Shown piece by piece: positions 37,856 through 47,639 of a stretch of 64,000 bases of DNA; within the stretch, counting starts at the first letter, position 1; every line of letters starts with the position of its first letter. This stretch comes from Acidobacteriota bacterium (lineage in GTDB: Bacteria; Acidobacteriota; Terriglobia; Bryobacterales; Bryobacteraceae): assembly GCA_014584705.1 (NCBI GenBank), contig JACTMJ010000024.1, forward strand, positions 186,001 through 250,000, written 5' to 3'. The notes below the pieces were generated by a model, which did no database searches, was not told the origin of the DNA, and worked only from the letters and a program-made list of their open reading frames with translations. The position numbers were made by a program, and so were the translations under genes.

Positions 37856-39574
37856 ATGATCAATCGGCTCTCGTTCTCGCTGCTTCTGGTGCTAGGTTTT
37901 AGCACCGCCTGTCTCGCCGCGGAGCACGCGGCCCCCGAAGGAGCGCTGCTCAGCAATCGGGCCTGGCCTCGCGCAACCAACGTGCGACAGTGGACCGAAG
38001 ACGTCATGCGCATCGAGCGTTTGGAAAAGGCGACCGATACCGCGCAGGCGAAAGCCTTCTTCGTCTGGAACCGCCTCTTCTGCAAGATGGCGGTGGGCGG
38101 CATGATCCAGGCGAGCGAGGGTGCGTTCAATCAGGAGCGGTCCGTTCTTGACCCGAACAAGAACCTCTTCGTTTATGGCTGGGGATTTTGTGACACCTGC
38201 AGCCGCGCGGCCGAAGCGTCCTGGAACGCCTACAAGGGAGACCCGCACGCCGCGGAGCGCGTCATCACGCAGCATGACGACGGCGGCTTTCACACCATGT
38301 ATCGTCTGCGCCTCGACGGCACTTACGGCGCGTTCGATCCTCGCTATGGCTACTATCTGATTGCGGAAGATTCTCCCACCGCTCGCATTCTCGATTGGGC
38401 GGAAGTGGGTGTGGACGAGAACCTTCTTCGCAACAAGACGTACAAGAATCGAAGCCGCCCTTATTTTGAGATTGGCCGCATTGAATGGGAACGTGCCCTG
38501 CTCATCCAGCCTACCTATTTCGCCAGCCAGAAAGCCTGGGAAGACGCGGGATCGCCGCACGAGTCCGTGTTCGGAGACCCCAAGGAGGTCTTTGGCACGC
38601 AGTACCACAACATGGAGTTCCGCCTTCCCCGCGGCACCACGATTACCCGCTATTGGGATAACAGCGCCCGGAAGTTCTATCACCCCGCCGCCGCGCGCGC
38701 CAACCGGGAACTGCCCTTCCTCCCCTCCGGCCGCTTCTACCGCGTCACCGATTCAAGCCACGGCGGCAACTGGCCGCGTTTTGACCCGAACTACGCCTGG
38801 GCCAAGCCCTATCTGGCCACCGTGCCCAAGGGCGAAGGCTATGACAAGGAGCTCGAAGGCGGCAAGACCATCGGCCAGGCCTGGGGCACCATCGAGTATC
38901 AACCGGACCTCGCCGCCGGCGATCTCATCGACGTGCTCGCCCCCGGCTCCGAACTGACCCTGACGAAGACCGCACCCTTCCTGCGCGCGAAGGACCCGGG
39001 CACGGGCGGCAGCGCCATCCTCGACTTCTACAGCCCCTATATCCTGGTGGATGGCGAACTCGACGCGAACTTCGCTGGACCTCCCGGCGACACCACGATT
39101 GAATTGCGAACCCTCACCGCAAAAGCGATGCCGAATGAAGAGGACCGCTGGTCCCAGTGGCAGACCCTGCCCGCACCCGAAGGGCGTTTGAAGGTCGAAC
39201 TCGGTCGGCCGCGTTTCAACGGGCGCGACGTGAGCATCCATGGAACCTATCGGTTTCAAATCCGCGTGAAGGTAAAGGGCTCTTCCCAGCGCCACGCGGC
39301 TGGTCTTTCCGCATTCCGTATGAAGCTGTTCTTCGAAACCGGCATCATGTCGATTCCCCCGCTCTTCCCCGGCGACAACGACATGCGTTTCGAGTTGAAG
39401 ACCGCCAGCAATCTGCGCGGTCCCATTACCGTCACGTACGCCTACGACACCAAGGCGGGCGATCGCACGCATCAGCAACGGCTCTCGACCGCGGATTTCA
39501 AGCAAGGCGTGGCAAGCTTTCCCGTCCGGGTGCCGGACCTCACCCGGTGCCGTTCCGTCTCAATCCGCTACTAG
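37856..39574 (+). CDS. Second secreted transglutaminase-like protein
   Basis: Protein of 572 residues from the ATG at 37856, which has GGAG 7-10 bases upstream; a longer GTG frame from 37811 adds no signal-like sequence. Signal peptide 1-22. The core (about 60-165) has a plausible triad Cys112 (GWGFCDTCSR), His146 (GGFHTMYRL) and Asp161 (GAFDPRYGYY). The remaining 400 residues are beta-rich with no repeat I can name. It shares architecture with the protein at 26664 but the cores differ strongly. A small papain-like peptidase follows 126 bases later. Confidence 0.72.
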   Translation: MINRLSFSLLLVLGFSTACLAAEHAAPEGALLSNRAWPRATNVRQWTEDVMRIERLEKATDTAQAKAFFVWNRLFCKMAVGGMIQASEGAFNQERSVLDPNKNLFVYGWGFCDTCSRAAEASWNAYKGDPHAAERVITQHDDGGFHTMYRLRLDGTYGAFDPRYGYYLIAEDSPTARILDWAEVGVDENLLRNKTYKNRSRPYFEIGRIEWERALLIQPTYFASQKAWEDAGSPHESVFGDPKEVFGTQYHNMEFRLPRGTTITRYWDNSARKFYHPAAARANRELPFLPSGRFYRVTDSSHGGNWPRFDPNYAWAKPYLATVPKGEGYDKELEGGKTIGQAWGTIEYQPDLAAGDLIDVLAPGSELTLTKTAPFLRAKDPGTGGSAILDFYSPYILVDGELDANFAGPPGDTTIELRTLTAKAMPNEEDRWSQWQTLPAPEGRLKVELGRPRFNGRDVSIHGTYRFQIRVKVKGSSQRHAAGLSAFRMKLFFETGIMSIPPLFPGDNDMRFELKTASNLRGPITVTYAYDTKAGDRTHQQRLSTADFKQGVASFPVRVPDLTRCRSVSIRY

Positions 39575-39700
39575 GCGGTTGCGAGCGATTGCCAACCCGT
39601 CCCTGCGCCGAATTTCTCCAGGTTCGCGCATTCTTGTTTGACGCTCCGCCGCGCGAATTGCTGCAATGCCGGAGCCGGAAAACCAGAAAGGGGAAGCTTC

Positions 39701-40201
39701 GTGGAATATATCGTAGACGTGCCTTACATCAAGCAGCCGAACCAGCGCACTTGCTGGAATGCGTGCTACAAAATGATGCTCGCGTACAAGGGAAAGGACC
39801 AGTCCGCGGCGGATTCCCTTCCCAACGACGCGAAGATGCGCGATCGCGGAATCCTCGATAGCGAGTTCTCCACCTGCCGTGACCGCCTGGGGCTCACCTC
39901 CAGCATGTACAAGGTGTTCCAGAAGCCGGAAAGCCTGAAGGAGCGCATGGAATGGTATGGCCCCATCTGGGTCTCCGGCTTCTATTGCGACGACAATAAG
40001 CACATCATTGTCGTCCGGGGAATCCGCATTCCCTGGTATTCCAGTTCCGACGACATCAGCAACTGGCAGGTCTACGTAAACGACCCCTATCGCGCCTTGG
40101 CGGGAGCGGAAGGCAAACCGGCCTGGTGGAGCTTCTCTCGCTTTAAGAACAAGCTCAATGAAGTTCCCTTCGCCTGTCAGCACTGGCCCGTTTCAAACTG
40201 A
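39701..40201 (+). CDS. Small papain-like cysteine peptidase (AvrRpt2/C39-like)
   Basis: Protein of 166 residues, no signal peptide. Start is GTG at 39701 with a strong AAGGGGA ribosome site; a longer frame from 39638 has no support. The catalytic layout of the papain-like family is visible: Gln15 and Cys18 (QRTCWNACYKMML), His101 (KHIIVVRGI) and Asn127-Asp128 (YVNDPY). The spacing fits the AvrRpt2-type/peptidase C39-like group. Such small domains are found as self-processing peptidases, effectors and toxins. Its substrate is unknown. It converges on the GGT gene with 14 bases between the stops. Confidence 0.7.
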   Translation: MEYIVDVPYIKQPNQRTCWNACYKMMLAYKGKDQSAADSLPNDAKMRDRGILDSEFSTCRDRLGLTSSMYKVFQKPESLKERMEWYGPIWVSGFYCDDNKHIIVVRGIRIPWYSSSDDISNWQVYVNDPYRALAGAEGKPAWWSFSRFKNKLNEVPFACQHWPVSN

Positions 40202-40215
40202 GTGCGGTTTAGCCC

Positions 40216-42066
40216 TTAGCGCCCATAAACGAACCGGCTTCGGCGCGGATCCGCGCCGCCTTCCAATACCCCTTCCTTCACGCGAATGAGTGTCGGGGAC
40301 GCTCCGTTCGAGAGCGGCCCCTGCACCTGCACGCGATGCCCCAGTTCTCGCAGGCGCTCGATCGCCGCGCCTCGGATGCGGCTTTCGAGCAGCAGGCGTC
40401 CCCGGTCGAATTCATTGCCCGCGAAGCTGGCAAAGTAGTGCTTCGATTGAAATCGCGGCGCTTCCACCGCATGCTGCGCATCCATGCCGAACTCAATGAC
40501 GTTCAGCAGCACTTGCAGCAGCGATTGATCCTGGTTGTCTCCGCCCGGCGTCGATAGCACCATCACCACTTCCCCGTCCTTGAGCACCATCGTTGGCGAG
40601 AGCGTCACACGGGGGCGCTTCCCCGCTTCAATCCTGTTCGCCGATCCGGGCGTCATCACAAAGCTCTGCAAGCGATTGCTCAGCGGAATTCCAGTACCGG
40701 CTACGATCACCGAAGGTAGCCACGCGCCGCTTGGCGTTGCGCTGAACGCATTGCCCCAGCGGTCCACTACGTTCACGCAGGTCGTATCCATGTCGAAGCT
40801 CTTGCCTTTCGCCACGGGCAGAACCGGCTCCGTGCCGGGATGGCCGGGGCGATATTCCATCGATGCCTTGTTCGGGTCAATCAGCGCCGCCCGCTGTTTG
40901 CCGTAGCTCGCGCTCAGCAGCACGCTCTCGGGAATCTTGGAAAACTTGGGGTCTCCGTAAAAACCGTCGCGGTCGGCAAAGGCAAGTTTGAACGCTTCCG
41001 TAATCGTGTGAATGTATTCGCCGGAATTGTGGCCCATGGCCCGGAGATCGAAATTCTCCAGAATGGCCAGCGTCTCCAGCATCACCGGACCCTGGGTCCA
41101 GAAACCCGGCTTGAGAATCTCATAGCCCTTGTAGCGGTAGGAGCGCGGATGATCGAGGTCGGCCTTGAATGAGGCCAGATCGCTGTACCGAATCAGTCCG
41201 CCGTTTGCCTTCGAGAATGCATCAATCTTGCGGGCGATCTCCCCGCGATAAAAATAGTCGCGAACTGCCTGGATCTTCTCCTCGCGCGTCCCCTTCGCAT
41301 TCGTTTCGACGGCCACCATCGCTTTGAGCGTAGCGGCAAGATCGGGCATGCGATACAGGTCACCCGCCGCGGGAGGGTAGCCTTGGGGATAGAAGAACGC
41401 TTTCGACGACGGCCAATGTCGCATCACTCGAAGCTCGGCCAGCAACATATAGGCGAACTCGAAACCCAGCGGAAATCCCTCCGCGTGCTCGATCGCCGGT
41501 GCGGCGATATCGGCGAACCTCAGCGTCCCGAAATTCTTGAGGGCCACCAGAATTCCGTCCACCACTCCGGGCAATGGTGCGGACGTGATTCCGTGCGCCG
41601 GAATCGCCGCAAGCGCATCCGTCTCCTCGGGCTCGGTTTCCCAGCTCTCCGGCTTCCTCTTCTCAAAGAACCCAACCGTTGCGAGCGCGGGAGCTGTGCC
41701 AATACCGCTCACGACGACGGGCGCTTTGCCCTTCATTTTGATAATGAACGGAGCCTCGCCTCCCAGCCCGAACCGGCTCTGTTCCACCACCGCCGCGGTT
41801 AGAGTTGTGGCCACTCCGGCATCAACGGCATTGCCGCCGTGATCCAGCATGCGTATCCCCGCCGCCACCTGCAGGTTGTCCCCCGCCGCCACCATATCGC
41901 GCGTACCCCGCACGGGCGGGAACAGCGTGAACTGCGCATACAGCAGGCTCGCCATTGCAGTGATCGCCAGCGCGCGAACCGCGAGCGAAGCGCGGCGGAA
42001 CAAGGCACCCCTATCAGATCGTCTTCTAGCCTTACGCATGCCCATGCCTCCCGCCGGCTGCTTCAA
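40216..42066 (-). CDS. ggt: Gamma-glutamyltransferase
   Basis: Ntn-hydrolase of up to 616 residues with an N-terminal membrane/secretion segment (LAVRALAITAMASLLYAQ). The proenzyme should self-cleave before the first Thr of DTTCVNVVDRWGNAFSATPS, giving a C-terminal small subunit of about 190 residues. The later motif VLSTPGGDNQDQSLLQV holds the substrate-side glycines. It transfers or hydrolyses gamma-glutamyl groups of glutathione-like compounds in the periplasm. Starts at 42066, 42045 and 42039 are all possible; each overlaps the TrmH gene. Confidence 0.9.
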   Translation of the reverse strand: MKQPAGGMGMRKARRRSDRGALFRRASLAVRALAITAMASLLYAQFTLFPPVRGTRDMVAAGDNLQVAAGIRMLDHGGNAVDAGVATTLTAAVVEQSRFGLGGEAPFIIKMKGKAPVVVSGIGTAPALATVGFFEKRKPESWETEPEETDALAAIPAHGITSAPLPGVVDGILVALKNFGTLRFADIAAPAIEHAEGFPLGFEFAYMLLAELRVMRHWPSSKAFFYPQGYPPAAGDLYRMPDLAATLKAMVAVETNAKGTREEKIQAVRDYFYRGEIARKIDAFSKANGGLIRYSDLASFKADLDHPRSYRYKGYEILKPGFWTQGPVMLETLAILENFDLRAMGHNSGEYIHTITEAFKLAFADRDGFYGDPKFSKIPESVLLSASYGKQRAALIDPNKASMEYRPGHPGTEPVLPVAKGKSFDMDTTCVNVVDRWGNAFSATPSGAWLPSVIVAGTGIPLSNRLQSFVMTPGSANRIEAGKRPRVTLSPTMVLKDGEVVMVLSTPGGDNQDQSLLQVLLNVIEFGMDAQHAVEAPRFQSKHYFASFAGNEFDRGRLLLESRIRGAAIERLRELGHRVQVQGPLSNGASPTLIRVKEGVLEGGADPRRSRFVYGR

Positions 42067-42589
42067 TGAGGTCTCTGTATTTTCTCAGAAGTTCATACAT
42101 CACCACGCCACCGGCCGTGGCCACGTTCAGCGAGTGTTTCAGTCCCAGCATCGGAATCCGTACGCACACATCGCAGCTTGCAAGCAGTTCGGGCTTCAAT
42201 CCGTCCACCTCGTTACCGAACAGGACGCAAACGGGAAACTGCGGTTTCCAGTCAAACAGGTCAATGGCGTGCGGGCTGGTCTCGAGTGCCGCGAGCTGAT
42301 GGCCGTTTGCGCGCAACTCCTCCACCAGCTTGATCGGTTCAGTCGTGTGTCGCCAGGGCACTGCGGATTCTGCTCCCAGCGCCGTCTTCGCCACTCCCGG
42401 CTGCGTCGGCGGCGGCGTAATGCCGCAGAGATAAATTCGCTCAATGGCCGCCGCATCCGCTGTCCGGAAGAACGCCCCCACGTTGTACATGCTGCGAACG
42501 TCGTCGAGCAGGATGGAGACGGGGACCTCCGTCAGCGTGTCGTAGCGCTCCGCACCGCGAGTGGCCTGGAACGGCAGCCGCTCAGTCAT
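42032..42589 (-). CDS. SpoU/TrmH-family RNA 2'-O-methyltransferase
   Basis: Knotted (SPOUT) methyltransferase of 185 residues from the ATG at 42589. The three family motifs are present: VRSMYNVGAFFRTADAA near 30-46, VCVLFGNEVDGL near 126-137 and IPMLGLKHSLNVATAGGVV near 150-168. It should methylate a ribose in tRNA or rRNA; the exact position cannot be read. The start overlaps the glycosyltransferase stop by eight bases. Confidence 0.9.
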   Translation of the reverse strand: MTERLPFQATRGAERYDTLTEVPVSILLDDVRSMYNVGAFFRTADAAAIERIYLCGITPPPTQPGVAKTALGAESAVPWRHTTEPIKLVEELRANGHQLAALETSPHAIDLFDWKPQFPVCVLFGNEVDGLKPELLASCDVCVRIPMLGLKHSLNVATAGGVVMYELLRKYRDLIEAAGGRHGHA

Positions 42590-44054
42590 GGGGAGCGATT
42601 CCCATCGTTCCGGTAAGCCCGGCAACCGGCTCGTTCGGATACCGAAGGTGTAGTTGAATGGGCCGTTCTTCCTCCGCGCAGAGCGGAATGCGCCCGTGCG
42701 AGTAATAGCGCAGGCCATACTCGATAGCCCGATGGCTGTTGCCAATACAGACTTCGGAGGCGCGTGGCTCCAGGCGTTCCCACAGTTCGCGCGAACTGGC
42801 TTCCATACCCAGTTCCCGAAACGCCGTCACCTTCAGGATTGTCACGTTCAACGTAACCGTCAGCAGCACCGTCAGCAGCGCCGCGGTCCTGCGGTGCTGC
42901 TTTTCGAGTAGGAATACACCCGCGGCTCCGATAACGGAAGGCATCATCCAGTGCCACGCAATCGCGTCGAACTCCGTCCGTCGCAATCCATCCGCCAGCG
43001 CACTTGGCAGCACGCTTCCTGCGAGTGCATAAACCGCGCTCAACATCGCTACCGATCCCAGGAGGATCGGCGCGCGCGGTATCCGATCGAGCGCCAGGCC
43101 CAGCAGTGCCGCCACCGCCGGCAGCAGCGGCAACAGATAGCCCGGCAACTTGTTCGTCGATGCCGAAAAGAACAGCAATCCAAATCCCGCCCATGCCGCG
43201 AAATAGCGCGCACGCGGGTCTCGCCACAGCGAACTCCGGAACAACCCCGCAATCAACGGAATCGCGGGAACCAACAGGCCGAGCAGCACCGGAACATAGA
43301 ACCAGAACGGCTGCACATGCTGCAACTCGGGCGAAAAGAACCGGCTCACATGATGCTTCCAGAAGAACTCATCCACGAACGCGCTGCCGTTGCGCGCATA
43401 GCAAAGCACATACCAGGGAAGCGCAACCACGGCAAACGCGCCGAGCGGGGCGGGGCGCACCCAATCGAAAACCCGGCGCCATCCGAACGCCAGAAGCGGC
43501 GCGGCCAGCACCAGCGGCACCATGCCTTTGGCGAGGCTCGCCGCGGCGAAGCAAGCCGCCGCCCACGGCAACAGACCTCGTTCTCCCCGAAGTGCCCACG
43601 GCATCGAGAGCAGCATCCCGGCACTGAAAAATACCGTCAGGGGAAGGTCCGTCACAGCGGCATGGCTAAATCCAAGCCAGCCTACTGAAATCGACAGTGT
43701 CGCGGCCGCGCCCATCGCGGCGCGCTCGCTCAGCAACCTTCGCAATCCCAGAAAATAGGCCGTCAGGGCAACAATACTCAGCAGCGCGATCGGGAAGCGC
43801 GGGCCCAGTGTATCCCCCAGGCCCAGCGCGAAGCCGCCTCCGATCAGCCAGTAGAGCAGCGCCGGCTTCTCAAACCAGGGGACCCCGTAGAGCCGCGGCG
43901 TCACCCAATCTCCGGACTCATACATTGCCCGCCCGATATCGGCATAGCGAGGTTCGTCTGGGCCAATCAGTCCCGCGCGATTCAGGCCGAAAAAGAAAAG
44001 AAGATACGCGCAAACACTCAGCAGAACAAGGGCAAGAATACGTTGTCGCGCCAC
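42582..44054 (-). CDS. GT39/ArnT-like membrane glycosyltransferase
   Basis: Polytopic protein of 490 residues with about ten to twelve helices. The first periplasmic loop carries GPDEPRYADIGRAMYESGDW, whose acidic pair is the usual active-site feature of lipid-phosphate-sugar-dependent transferases, followed by GVPWFEKPALLYWL. ArnT relatives move aminoarabinose or other sugars from polyprenyl phosphate to lipid A, while PMT relatives O-mannosylate proteins. It is coupled to the TrmH gene downstream, which is functionally unrelated. Confidence 0.82.
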   Translation of the reverse strand: MARQRILALVLLSVCAYLLFFFGLNRAGLIGPDEPRYADIGRAMYESGDWVTPRLYGVPWFEKPALLYWLIGGGFALGLGDTLGPRFPIALLSIVALTAYFLGLRRLLSERAAMGAAATLSISVGWLGFSHAAVTDLPLTVFFSAGMLLSMPWALRGERGLLPWAAACFAAASLAKGMVPLVLAAPLLAFGWRRVFDWVRPAPLGAFAVVALPWYVLCYARNGSAFVDEFFWKHHVSRFFSPELQHVQPFWFYVPVLLGLLVPAIPLIAGLFRSSLWRDPRARYFAAWAGFGLLFFSASTNKLPGYLLPLLPAVAALLGLALDRIPRAPILLGSVAMLSAVYALAGSVLPSALADGLRRTEFDAIAWHWMMPSVIGAAGVFLLEKQHRRTAALLTVLLTVTLNVTILKVTAFRELGMEASSRELWERLEPRASEVCIGNSHRAIEYGLRYYSHGRIPLCAEEERPIQLHLRYPNEPVAGLTGTMGIAPHD

Positions 44055-44185
44055 TCACATTAGTATAGGGTTTGCCTCCGCGCTCAGGCTCGCGTCGAAG
44101 CTCGGATAGCGCCGGATACTCCGGGCGGATTTCCTCCTCGCAAGAACTATACTTACTCTTTTGGTCACCGTTCGAGGAGTTCCCG

Positions 44186-46078
44186 ATGCACGCTGGAAAA
44201 CTGTTTCGTAGTCTCGTTGCCGCTGCCATTCTCGCCCTCCTTCCTCTCGGGCTTGCCGCGCAAGACGAATTCGATTCCAAGCTGGAAGAGTTCAACGAAA
44301 TCGCCGTCAGCAGCGAAATGGTAATGGTGCCGATGCGCGACGGCGTCACACTGGCCACCAATGTGTATTACCCGAAGTCTCAGCCCGGCCCCTTTCCGGT
44401 GATCTTCGTCAAGACTCCCTATCTTTTCGGTCCTCTAACGGAGAATTCCGTTGGCTTCGCGCTCGAAGCCGTCAAGCGCGGCTACGCCTACGTGGTGCAG
44501 AATGAGCGTGGCCGCTATTACTCCCGCGGAAAGTGGGAGATTCTCGGTGACCCGGCCGTCGACGGCTACGATTCCCTCACCTGGCTGGCCGCGCAGAAGT
44601 GGTCGAACGGCAGTGTTGGGACTTATGGCTGCTCCTCCACCGCCGAGTGGCAATTGGAACTTGCCGCAAAGAACCATCCGGCCCACAAGGCCATGGTCCC
44701 CATGGCCGCCGGCGCCGGTATTGGGCGTGTGGGCGAGTTCTATGAGCAGGGAAACCTGTATAAGGGCGGCGTTCTCCAAACGCTTTTCGCTGTCTGGCTC
44801 TATGGCGTCCAGCAGGAATTGAGGCCGCAGTTCCCGGACGGCCTCTCTCAGGAAGATTTGCAGCGCTTGCGAAAGATCTACGACCTTGCTCCGAATATGC
44901 CTCCTGTCGATTGGAAGAAGCAGCTCCGCAAGTTGCCCGCCATTGACTGGCTGCGAAATGCCGGAGCAAACGACGGGCCCTACGCCGAATTAGTCTCCCG
45001 AAAGCCCGACGACCCCAAGTGGTATACCGGAGGGCTCTACCATGACGACCAGGATTTCGGCGTGCCTGCCTTCTGGTTCAACAGTTGGTTCGATGTCAGC
45101 CAGGGTCCCAATCTCGCGCTATTCAACCATGTCCGCGCTAAGGCAAGCGATCCCGAAGTGCGCAATGCGCAGTATATGCTGATTGCTCCCACGCTCCACT
45201 GCGCCTTCGGGCGTATCCCGAAACGCAAGGATCTCATCGTGGGTGAACTCAACGTGGGCCGCGCCTGGTTCGATGTCAATGAACAGGTCTTCGGATTCTT
45301 TGACTATTACCTCAAAGGCGCGAAGAACAGTTTCCCGGAGAAAACTCCGCGCGTACGGTATTACACAATGGGCCGAAACCAATGGGAAAACGCGGATGCG
45401 TGGCCGCCCGGCGAAGCCGTACCCACGGTGTTCCATCTTTCAAGCGCGGGCCGTGCAAACAGTCTCTTTGGCGACGGTACGCTCAGCACGGAAGCTCCTA
45501 CTGGCGTGGCGTCCGATACCTCCACCTACGATCCGATGAATCCGGTTCCCTCTCTCGGCGGCGGCGTCTGCTGCAACGCCGGCGCAACGCTTGGCGGCAG
45601 CTTTGACCAGCGCGCCATCGAAGCGCGCGCGGACGTACTGGTCTACACATCCGCTCCCCTCGATGATCCCATTCAGATCACCGGTAGCGTATACGCCACC
45701 CTCTACGTTTCCTCCGACGCCAAAGATACGGACTTCACCGTGAAACTCGTGGACGTCCATCCCGATGGAACCGCCTACAACATCGACGACACCATCCTCC
45801 GCGCCCGTTACCGCGACGGCTACCATACGCAGGCATTCATGGAGCCGGGCAAAGTCTATGAGTTGAAGCCCACTCCCATGTCAACCAGCTACGAATTTCA
45901 AAAGGGCCATCGCATTCGCGTGGAAGTCTCCTCCAGCAAGTTTCCGCAATACATGCGGAACCTCAACACGGGCGGGAACAACTACGACGAAACCAAAGGC
46001 GTCGTAGCGCGCAACACGCTCCACCACTCAGAACGATATCCCTCGAAGATCGTTCTGCCGGTAATGCCCCGGCGCTAG
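44186..46078 (+). CDS. Secreted CocE/NonD-family hydrolase
   Basis: Alpha/beta hydrolase of 630 residues with a signal peptide (1-25, LGLAAQ). The start at 44186 follows a strong GAGGAG site; a longer frame from 44072 has no signal. The N-terminal catalytic domain has MRDGVTLATNVYYP, NERGRYYSRG and a nucleophile region GTYGCSSTAEWQ at Ser150. The C-terminal jelly roll (about 390-625) has YVSSDAKDTDFTVKLVDVHPDG, typical of X-Pro dipeptidyl peptidase relatives. The elbow reads GCSSTA instead of the common GxSYxG, so the exact activity (ester or peptide) is uncertain. Confidence 0.85.
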   Translation: MHAGKLFRSLVAAAILALLPLGLAAQDEFDSKLEEFNEIAVSSEMVMVPMRDGVTLATNVYYPKSQPGPFPVIFVKTPYLFGPLTENSVGFALEAVKRGYAYVVQNERGRYYSRGKWEILGDPAVDGYDSLTWLAAQKWSNGSVGTYGCSSTAEWQLELAAKNHPAHKAMVPMAAGAGIGRVGEFYEQGNLYKGGVLQTLFAVWLYGVQQELRPQFPDGLSQEDLQRLRKIYDLAPNMPPVDWKKQLRKLPAIDWLRNAGANDGPYAELVSRKPDDPKWYTGGLYHDDQDFGVPAFWFNSWFDVSQGPNLALFNHVRAKASDPEVRNAQYMLIAPTLHCAFGRIPKRKDLIVGELNVGRAWFDVNEQVFGFFDYYLKGAKNSFPEKTPRVRYYTMGRNQWENADAWPPGEAVPTVFHLSSAGRANSLFGDGTLSTEAPTGVASDTSTYDPMNPVPSLGGGVCCNAGATLGGSFDQRAIEARADVLVYTSAPLDDPIQITGSVYATLYVSSDAKDTDFTVKLVDVHPDGTAYNIDDTILRARYRDGYHTQAFMEPGKVYELKPTPMSTSYEFQKGHRIRVEVSSSKFPQYMRNLNTGGNNYDETKGVVARNTLHHSERYPSKIVLPVMPRR

Positions 46079-46082
46079 GCGG

Positions 46083-47546
46083 CTATTGCTGCTTCTCCGG
46101 GCCGAGCACCGTCTTCCCCTTTACGGGGCCGTTGTTCACGAAGGTCTCCGGGTTCACCAGAACCTCAGTGGTGAACTTGAACGGAGCGCCTTTGGGCCGG
46201 GCCCATTCGGCTTCCACGAAGTACGCGGTGAAACCCGTTTCGGGCTTCGACACCCTGCCTAACCACGTATTCTTCGCCACCGCTTCGAGCGGTGTGCTCT
46301 TGTAGATGGGTCCGGCCGAATCCAGGCGGAAATCGTTGTACTTTGGATTCGTTCCGGCCCACAATCGCACTGCTTTCGGCGTCACGTTGCTTGTCACGCG
46401 CAGCGCGCCATCCGGCTCCACGGTCCAGCGCAACTCGGGCCGGCGTTGGCCTTCAAGCACGGCCTGATAGAAGGCCACCACGCTGGACATCGCATCGGTT
46501 CCCTTAGAGACGTTGTGGCCCGCGTTGGGCACATACCGAAGGTGCTTTTCTCCCGGCAATCCCGGATAGTAGAAGCGCGAGGATTCCGGCCGAAAGAATT
46601 GGTCGCCCGCCGCGTTCACCATGAACTTGGGCATCGTGTAGCGCGCCCGGTACGCATACGGATCAACAATCGCCATCATCGCCCGGAACTCTGGATCGTC
46701 TATGCGGTCCATGATGCCTTCCCGGAAGTAGTCGCCCACGGCCGTCGCCCAGAATCCGTACTTGCGGTAGTGATAGACGAATGCTCTCTCCACATTCAGC
46801 GTGTCAATCACAATCGGCACCGCGGCGGCGACGCGCTTATCCACCGCGGCCGTGGTCCAGGTAGTCCAGCCGCGCTTTGAGCCTCCCGCAACCACGAACT
46901 TGTTCACGGTCGCGCGGCCACCCTGTTCGGTTGCGGAGAATGCCGTCACCGTGTCCATCGCCCGCACCGCGGCCTTCGTCATTGGCAGCCGTGCCAGCCA
47001 CTTCGGATCCTTCGAGCCTTCAAGATACTGTCTCCACCCGAAGGAAATAATCTCGTCTTCCTTCCGCGGGCCGAAGCTGTCGTTCTTGAACGTGAGCGTC
47101 TGGTTCGGCACCATGCGCAGCTCAGTCACCACGCTTCCGGTCGTCCGTGCGATGTCCGCATAATCTCGCGACGGCTTCGGAATCTTTCCGTCGTTCGCTC
47201 CGCCGGAGATAAAGAGCAACCCGGTGCGATGCATCACGGCGCGGGGCGTATACACCCAGAGGTAGTGTTCCCATTTAGTGCGGTCCACCTCCGCTTCGCT
47301 CAGCCAGTTCTGTGAGGTCATCCGCAACAGCGATGCCCGCACTCCATCGTCATCCTGTGCCTGCACGAACTCAAAGCGGTATGCCGGGTCGGGCGTCTTC
47401 ACATACGAATCAAGCGGCGTCGTCCCGCTCGTCATCGCCGTGTCGGGAATTCCCTCCACTCGGGCGGATGCGCCCGCGCCGGAAAACGCCACAAATGCGG
47501 CAATTGTCACCGCCACCGCCAACCCTACCGGAAGCAACTTTCGCAT
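46083..47546 (-). CDS. PhoPQ-activated pathogenicity-related (PqaA-type) hydrolase
   Basis: Secreted protein of 487 residues with a signal-like N-terminus (LPVGLAVAVTIAAFVAFSGAGASA). The family core includes LLFISGGANDG, a serine elbow VVAGGSKRGWTTW at Ser223 and a late GDQFFRPESSRFYYPGLPG. The name comes from a Salmonella gene linked to antimicrobial peptide resistance, but the fold is an alpha/beta hydrolase and the biochemical role is unknown. The start at 47546 has AGAAGG upstream. It converges with the CocE-type gene. Confidence 0.87.
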   Translation of the reverse strand: MRKLLPVGLAVAVTIAAFVAFSGAGASARVEGIPDTAMTSGTTPLDSYVKTPDPAYRFEFVQAQDDDGVRASLLRMTSQNWLSEAEVDRTKWEHYLWVYTPRAVMHRTGLLFISGGANDGKIPKPSRDYADIARTTGSVVTELRMVPNQTLTFKNDSFGPRKEDEIISFGWRQYLEGSKDPKWLARLPMTKAAVRAMDTVTAFSATEQGGRATVNKFVVAGGSKRGWTTWTTAAVDKRVAAAVPIVIDTLNVERAFVYHYRKYGFWATAVGDYFREGIMDRIDDPEFRAMMAIVDPYAYRARYTMPKFMVNAAGDQFFRPESSRFYYPGLPGEKHLRYVPNAGHNVSKGTDAMSSVVAFYQAVLEGQRRPELRWTVEPDGALRVTSNVTPKAVRLWAGTNPKYNDFRLDSAGPIYKSTPLEAVAKNTWLGRVSKPETGFTAYFVEAEWARPKGAPFKFTTEVLVNPETFVNNGPVKGKTVLGPEKQQ

Positions 47547-47639
47547 GAAATGCACCTTCTCGTGGAGACGTCGAAACCTCATCCATTCTATGCCAGGGTG
47601 GGCCGTTCCTCGGGTCTCGTTCCGCTTCGTCTCAGGCCC

